Source: JBAXBF01 sp034429745 (lineage in GTDB: Bacteria > Chloroflexota > Anaerolineae > Anaerolineales > DRKV01). From it: DNA of 64,000 nucleotides. The DNA lies in assembly GCA_034429745.1 (NCBI GenBank), contig DAOUFY010000097.1, forward strand, positions 8,613 through 72,612, in the 5' to 3' direction. Shown one piece after another: positions 60,598 through 64,000 of this stretch (position 1 is the first letter of the stretch; the number at the start of each line of letters is the position of its first letter). The notes beneath the pieces were generated by a model. The model did not search any database and was not told the origin of the DNA. It worked only from the letters and a program-made list of their open reading frames with translations. Made by a program: the position numbers and the translations under genes.

Positions 60598-61566
60598 TCA
60601 TGTATTTAATAACTGGAACGTCTTATCATTCAGCTTGGCAAGCAGCTTTCGCACAGGTCTCCACCTCCAGAATGAGTTTGCTTTTTTCTTATATGCTTTC
60701 AAACTCACATCCTCTTTCCCTTTTTCCAGTGCTTCTAAAAACCTTTCTTCCAAGGTGTTGCCGATATGTTCCACCCACCATTGAGAGGTGCATAAACGCA
60801 AATAACCCAATTCATTTACAGCTACATCTAAAGCGCGCACTTGACCCATTGGACGGTCTGCCGGCAGAGGAATGACTTTCCGCAGCACTTCGCGGCGGGC
60901 TAAAAACTGAAAATGTCCGGCACCAATATAATAAATTTGTCCTTGATAAGTCAGACGCAGGGAATCATGTTCTTCATAAAAAGCGCGCGCCTTTGATTCA
61001 TCATTTCCCAATCTGCCTGCATGACGCCAATAATCTTCCCAAGCTAGCAGCTTACCGCGATCCAACACCGCCTGAGGATGGTTTTGCGCCCAAGCAATCG
61101 TTTGGGTAGAAAACTGCTCCGGGTTTAGGAGCGGCATACCGCTAACCATGCCCACTTGAGGCACTTCATCAACAACCTGGATTAAAGCTTTCAACCAACC
61201 CGGGTAATAAAAAATGTCATTATCGGCATAAGCCAGCAATTCACAGCGAGCAGCTCCAAAAATTATGTTCCAAGCCGCGCTTTTACCAATGTTTTCTTTT
61301 GAAAACAGCAAATAATGGATTTTTCCCTGCTCATGAGCATCTAAAAGAAAACGACGTACTTCTGAACAGCTGCCGTTATCAAAAATGAGCAATTCATAAG
61401 GACAATCTGTATGCTGCCAAAGACTCTGCAGGCTTACTTGTAATACATTGAAGCTGTCAGCAAAGTATCCGCTTAAATCTGGTATATAATTGATGACAGC
61501 CACCATCACCCGTGGCGGTTGTTCGACTTGCTCAAGAGACTTAGCAGGATTTTGACCAATTCTCAT
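60598..61566 (-). CDS. Glycosyltransferase family 2-like protein
   Basis: 322 residues. VMVAVINYIPDLSGYFADS near 20, ELLIFDNGSCSEV near 58, AYADNDIFYYPGW near 111 (DxD as DND), and HIGNTLEERF near 270. Residues 81-108 match the acceptor-loop region (FSKENIGKSAAWNIIFG). A GT-A transferase adding a sugar in the cytosol. Overlap-free: 3 bp from the next upstream gene. Donor unknown. Confidence 0.82.
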   Translation of the reverse strand: MRIGQNPAKSLEQVEQPPRVMVAVINYIPDLSGYFADSFNVLQVSLQSLWQHTDCPYELLIFDNGSCSEVRRFLLDAHEQGKIHYLLFSKENIGKSAAWNIIFGAARCELLAYADNDIFYYPGWLKALIQVVDEVPQVGMVSGMPLLNPEQFSTQTIAWAQNHPQAVLDRGKLLAWEDYWRHAGRLGNDESKARAFYEEHDSLRLTYQGQIYYIGAGHFQFLARREVLRKVIPLPADRPMGQVRALDVAVNELGYLRLCTSQWWVEHIGNTLEERFLEALEKGKEDVSLKAYKKKANSFWRWRPVRKLLAKLNDKTFQLLNT

Positions 61567-61569
61567 TAC

Positions 61570-62502
61570 TTATAATGACCCCACAAGACGGCGCCGCAGG
61601 CGACGAAAGCGGCGCGCCAGCCACTTGCGTACTGCAATCCATTTCTTTAGCAAAACTGACGAAGGATTATCACTCTCCTGCGGCTGCAAAGCGCGCTCCA
61701 TACGGCGCAACAAGCGCAACCAACTGAACCGAGGACGAACAAGCTTGCCATCTACAAGCTGCCATTCCGCATCAAGTACAGTAAATAGGTGCGTTGGACC
61801 TCCAGCTAAACGAATGTTTTGCTGGGATTCTTCCAAATCATAATGCGGTTTGCCATTCGGCAAATGATGGTAATCATGGTTTTGGTGCACAGCAAACACC
61901 GATAAACTGCCATCCACCAAATACATCTTCTTCCTCCACGCTTCATAGATCATCCAATTATCCCACCCGGAACGCCCAATGGCAAAAGATGGCATTGAAG
62001 TAAAACATCCTTTAGGAAAAATAAAATAATCACTGCCAGCCGGCAAGTGCAGCTTACCTTTTTGCTTTGCCAATTGCATCAATTGCTCATCCCACCCTTG
62101 GCTAAAATCCAGCTCCTGATTCAGATCAAGATCCCAGCGTTGACCTATAAGCAAGAATTGTGGATACTGTGCATGCAGCCATTCAGCAGCATTAAGAAGC
62201 TGTGGAGTAAAGAGCATATCTGCATTGGCAAACATCATCAGAGGGCTGCTTGCTTGCTGCTGTGCTTGGGTAAAAAGATCACTCACCAAAGGCGTGCCCC
62301 ACTCATTGCGGGTTACGCGAGGTATATGAATTGCTCCCACCTGCTGGGAAATTTCTGCGCACCCCTCTTCATCCCCAATGACCATTACTTCCACTTCACC
62401 CAAATTCCGCCAGCAGCGCAGCGCGTTGGTTTGAATGAGTCGGATATGAGGATCAATAAAGGGTTTCGGAGAAGTAAAGATCGTCAAACGCGGTTTCGTC
62501 AT
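61570..62502 (-). CDS. Putative GT-A-fold glycosyltransferase
   Basis: 310 residues, no confident family name. TIFTSPKPFIDPHIRLIQTN at the start, VEVMVIGDEEGCAEI near 38, PLMMFANADMLFTPQLL near 87 (the NAD metal-binding triad), and LPAGSDYFIFPKG and RSGWDNWMIYEAWRK near 153-190. A strongly basic end (WLARRFRRLRRRLVGSL) may bind phospholipid. This pattern occurs in uncharacterised 'glycosyltransferase family protein' genes of glycan loci. Its ATG overlaps the cytidylyltransferase end by 4 bp. Confidence 0.6.
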   Translation of the reverse strand: MTKPRLTIFTSPKPFIDPHIRLIQTNALRCWRNLGEVEVMVIGDEEGCAEISQQVGAIHIPRVTRNEWGTPLVSDLFTQAQQQASSPLMMFANADMLFTPQLLNAAEWLHAQYPQFLLIGQRWDLDLNQELDFSQGWDEQLMQLAKQKGKLHLPAGSDYFIFPKGCFTSMPSFAIGRSGWDNWMIYEAWRKKMYLVDGSLSVFAVHQNHDYHHLPNGKPHYDLEESQQNIRLAGGPTHLFTVLDAEWQLVDGKLVRPRFSWLRLLRRMERALQPQESDNPSSVLLKKWIAVRKWLARRFRRLRRRLVGSL

Positions 62503-63338
62503 TGCAGTTCTTTGCCCCTCAGATCAACATCAAGCACTGTTTTATGAGGTACACTCGCATTGAGTGCTCTTAAATGAGGTTCTCTCTCTAACAACTCAAC
62601 AACTTCCAACCAACTAAAATCGTCTCTGCCTTTGAAGCGCGCATAAATTTCATTGACTAGCGCCAAGTCTTCTGCGGTATCTACCGTGAGCCGAATGTCT
62701 CCATAATCTATATCATTATTGACATAAAGGACTTTAAACTGTCCTTTGGCTAGCGGCTTTTGAGGAAACCCATTAAAATGCCGCGAATCATAAATCGGAG
62801 AATTCATATACAAGTAAGGCATCACATGTTCGCGTTCATGCGGTTGATGAGCGTCGCGCCAAGCCTGCTCTAATGCTGAAAAAGTACAAACTTCTGTATC
62901 CAGCCCTATAGGAAAGGTGCGTTTCCAAGGGGGCGGCAAACGATTAGCTGCAAAATCTGCACCACTTTGGTGAAATGCCCTTACTGTGCGGTCAATTTCC
63001 TGTGGATCAATTAGCGGGCAATCCGCAGTAATGCGGACAATCACATCCGCCTGAACCTGCAAGGCACTCTGATAATATCGATCAAGCACATCAAACATGC
63101 TGCCGCGGGTGAATTCAATGCCTTGCTGCATGCACAATTCAACCAGCAGGTCATCAGCTGCTTCTGTAGTTGTTGCGACAACTATTTGATGCAGCAGAGA
63201 AGCTCTTCTGACGCGCTCTACCACTCTTACCAGCATTGGTTCACCGCCCACCGGCAGCATTACCTTGCCCGGCAGACGACTAGAAGCATAACGAGCTTGA
63301 ATAATCGCTACAGTTTTTCTATTTGTCCGTTCTGTCAA
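62499..63338 (-). CDS. SpsF-like cytidylyltransferase
   Basis: 279 residues from TTG 63338, preceded at 7 nt by AAGGAT and just clear of the previous stop. An ATG at 63365 and the upper end of the frame at 63389 would overlap the GT4 gene. VAIIQARYASSRLPGKVML near 11 is the SpsF signature, then VVATTTEAADDLLVELC, FTRGSMFDVLDRYYQSA, and VRITADCPLIDP. Family members make CMP- or other NDP-activated surface sugars. It is the third cytidylyltransferase-type gene here. Confidence 0.87.
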   Translation of the reverse strand: MTERTNRKTVAIIQARYASSRLPGKVMLPVGGEPMLVRVVERVRRASLLHQIVVATTTEAADDLLVELCMQQGIEFTRGSMFDVLDRYYQSALQVQADVIVRITADCPLIDPQEIDRTVRAFHQSGADFAANRLPPPWKRTFPIGLDTEVCTFSALEQAWRDAHQPHEREHVMPYLYMNSPIYDSRHFNGFPQKPLAKGQFKVLYVNNDIDYGDIRLTVDTAEDLALVNEIYARFKGRDDFSWLEVVELLEREPHLRALNASVPHKTVLDVDLRGKELQ

Positions 63339-63342
63339 ATCA

Positions 63343-64000
63343 CTATCCTTGCAAAATGTGTTCATAGACTTTAAGCAGCTGCTTTGCATGCTGTTTCCAA
63401 TCTGCGTTCCTTTCAGCCAATTGACGCGCAGCTTTCCCCATCTGTGGCAATGCCGCTCTCACGCGCCAAGCATGCAATATTGCTTCACTCAAGTCGTCGG
63501 CATCTCCTACTTTAAACCACCAGCCATTGGTATTTGGGGTTACCCATTCCTGATTACCGGGGATGTCAGAAACCAAAGCCGGGCAGCCACATGCCAAAGC
63601 CTGAAGTAGTGTAATGGATGAACCGTCACTATGTGAAGCACTTACATACAGGTCGGCAGCGTGAAAATATGCTGTCAGCTTTTCTTCTGATACTTGCCCA
63701 GCAAAATGCACTACTTTTTCTGTCAATTCGCCCAATCCTTTGTTAAAAATTTCTCGGACTTGATTGGATAACGGACCTGTCCCCAACATCAATAGCCGCA
63801 ATGAAGGGCAGCGATGGAAAGCTTTTACAAAGGCAACTGCCACCTCTTCAATACCATACAGAGCTGCCCATGTACGAGCAGAAAGCAGCACAAAAGTGTC
63901 TTCTTCCCATCCCAACGATACTCTCAATGACTGCTCATGCTTACTGACGCCGGCTGGCAATGAGCAAAAAGATTCTAAATCAACCCCCCATGGAAAAACC
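63343..64000 (-). CDS. GT4-type glycosyltransferase, C-terminal part (cut by window end)
   Basis: The frame continues to base 64000 and reads VFPWGVDLESF there, a typical linker of GT4 enzymes between the two Rossmann domains, so the N-terminal half lies beyond the window. Visible parts: WEEDTFVLLSARTWAALYG, LLMLGTGPLSNQV, VHFAGQVSEEKLTAYFHAADLYVSAS, then SDGSSITLLQALACGCPALVSD, the E/S-x7-E-like nucleotide-sugar site (here with S.....LQALA). Retaining GT-B enzyme for glycan assembly. Next to SpsF-like gene. Confidence 0.87.
   Translation of the reverse strand, partial: VFPWGVDLESFCSLPAGVSKHEQSLRVSLGWEEDTFVLLSARTWAALYGIEEVAVAFVKAFHRCPSLRLLMLGTGPLSNQVREIFNKGLGELTEKVVHFAGQVSEEKLTAYFHAADLYVSASHSDGSSITLLQALACGCPALVSDIPGNQEWVTPNTNGWWFKVGDADDLSEAILHAWRVRAALPQMGKAARQLAERNADWKQHAKQLLKVYEHILQG

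Noticed and set aside
1..64000. CRISPR arrays, prophage genes or transposases
   Set aside because: No regularly spaced direct repeats, phage structural genes or transposase motifs were seen on either strand.

Overview
The window most likely comes from a member of the Chloroflexota, probably class Anaerolineae. This is inferred from gene content, since no rRNA gene is present. The clues are a B12-dependent (class II) ribonucleotide reductase paired with NrdR, a lipoprotein ending in a Pro/Thr-rich 'TPTP' tail of the sort common in that phylum, frequent TTG/GTG starts, moderate G+C, and a cobalamin- and radical-enzyme flavour. There is no transposase, prophage or CRISPR array.

Positions 1-20200 are mostly housekeeping and stress genes: the end of a radical SAM protein, an HpaI-type aldolase, an NfeD/slipin membrane pair, a RimI-like acetyltransferase, RNase D, a beta-CASP RNA nuclease and tRNA-Ser(CGA). 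Next come an AT-rich type II restriction-modification pair that looks imported, a cryptic nuclease-like protein, and a minus-strand group (MscS, UPF0316, tandem UspA, Na/Pi-type transporter). A pentapeptide-repeat lipoprotein, the nrdR-nrdJ unit, an L-rhamnose-type isomerase with a class II aldolase, a strong bidirectional terminator and a membrane-anchored zinc protease complete this part.

Positions 20413-64000 are one very large surface-glycan locus, almost all on the minus strand, with many 4-bp gene overlaps. Read in transcription order (high to low coordinates) it holds:
- A glycosyltransferase block (64000-59036).
- A sulfotransferase and a Gfo/Idh dehydrogenase, then one divergent GT-C gene.
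- A PAPS synthase (sulfurylase plus APS kinase), followed by an SDR and a CMP-sugar synthetase that resemble the PtmA/PtmB pair of legionaminic acid loci.
- A carbamoyltransferase module with two small membrane proteins resembling SxtI/SxtJ/SxtK, plus an SGNH hydrolase.
- A CBS-NeuB-SAF-TIM-barrel fusion.
- A cassette of methyltransferase, ACP, GT-C, GNAT, AAC(3)-like acyltransferase and DUF4910 protein.
- Two tandem sulfotransferases, a second cytidylyltransferase, a hydroxyacid dehydrogenase and a DUF115/Maf-like glycosyltransferase.
- Another sulfotransferase, a P-type ATPase, the full dTDP-L-rhamnose set (rfbBACD), a Wzz-like chain-length protein and a Wzy/ligase-like polymerase.

Taken together, the genes predict a rhamnose- and nonulosonic-acid-containing surface polysaccharide or glycoprotein glycan decorated by sulfate, carbamoyl, acyl and methyl groups. 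PAPS for the sulfotransferases would be made locally. No Wzx flippase and no PAP phosphatase is visible here, and the locus continues past position 64000. The strongest candidate for something undescribed is the run at 36344-42286. Its gene order recalls the Campylobacter jejuni flagellin-glycan region implicated in methylated glyceric-acid decoration of pseudaminic acid, here combined with sulfation and carbamoylation genes.
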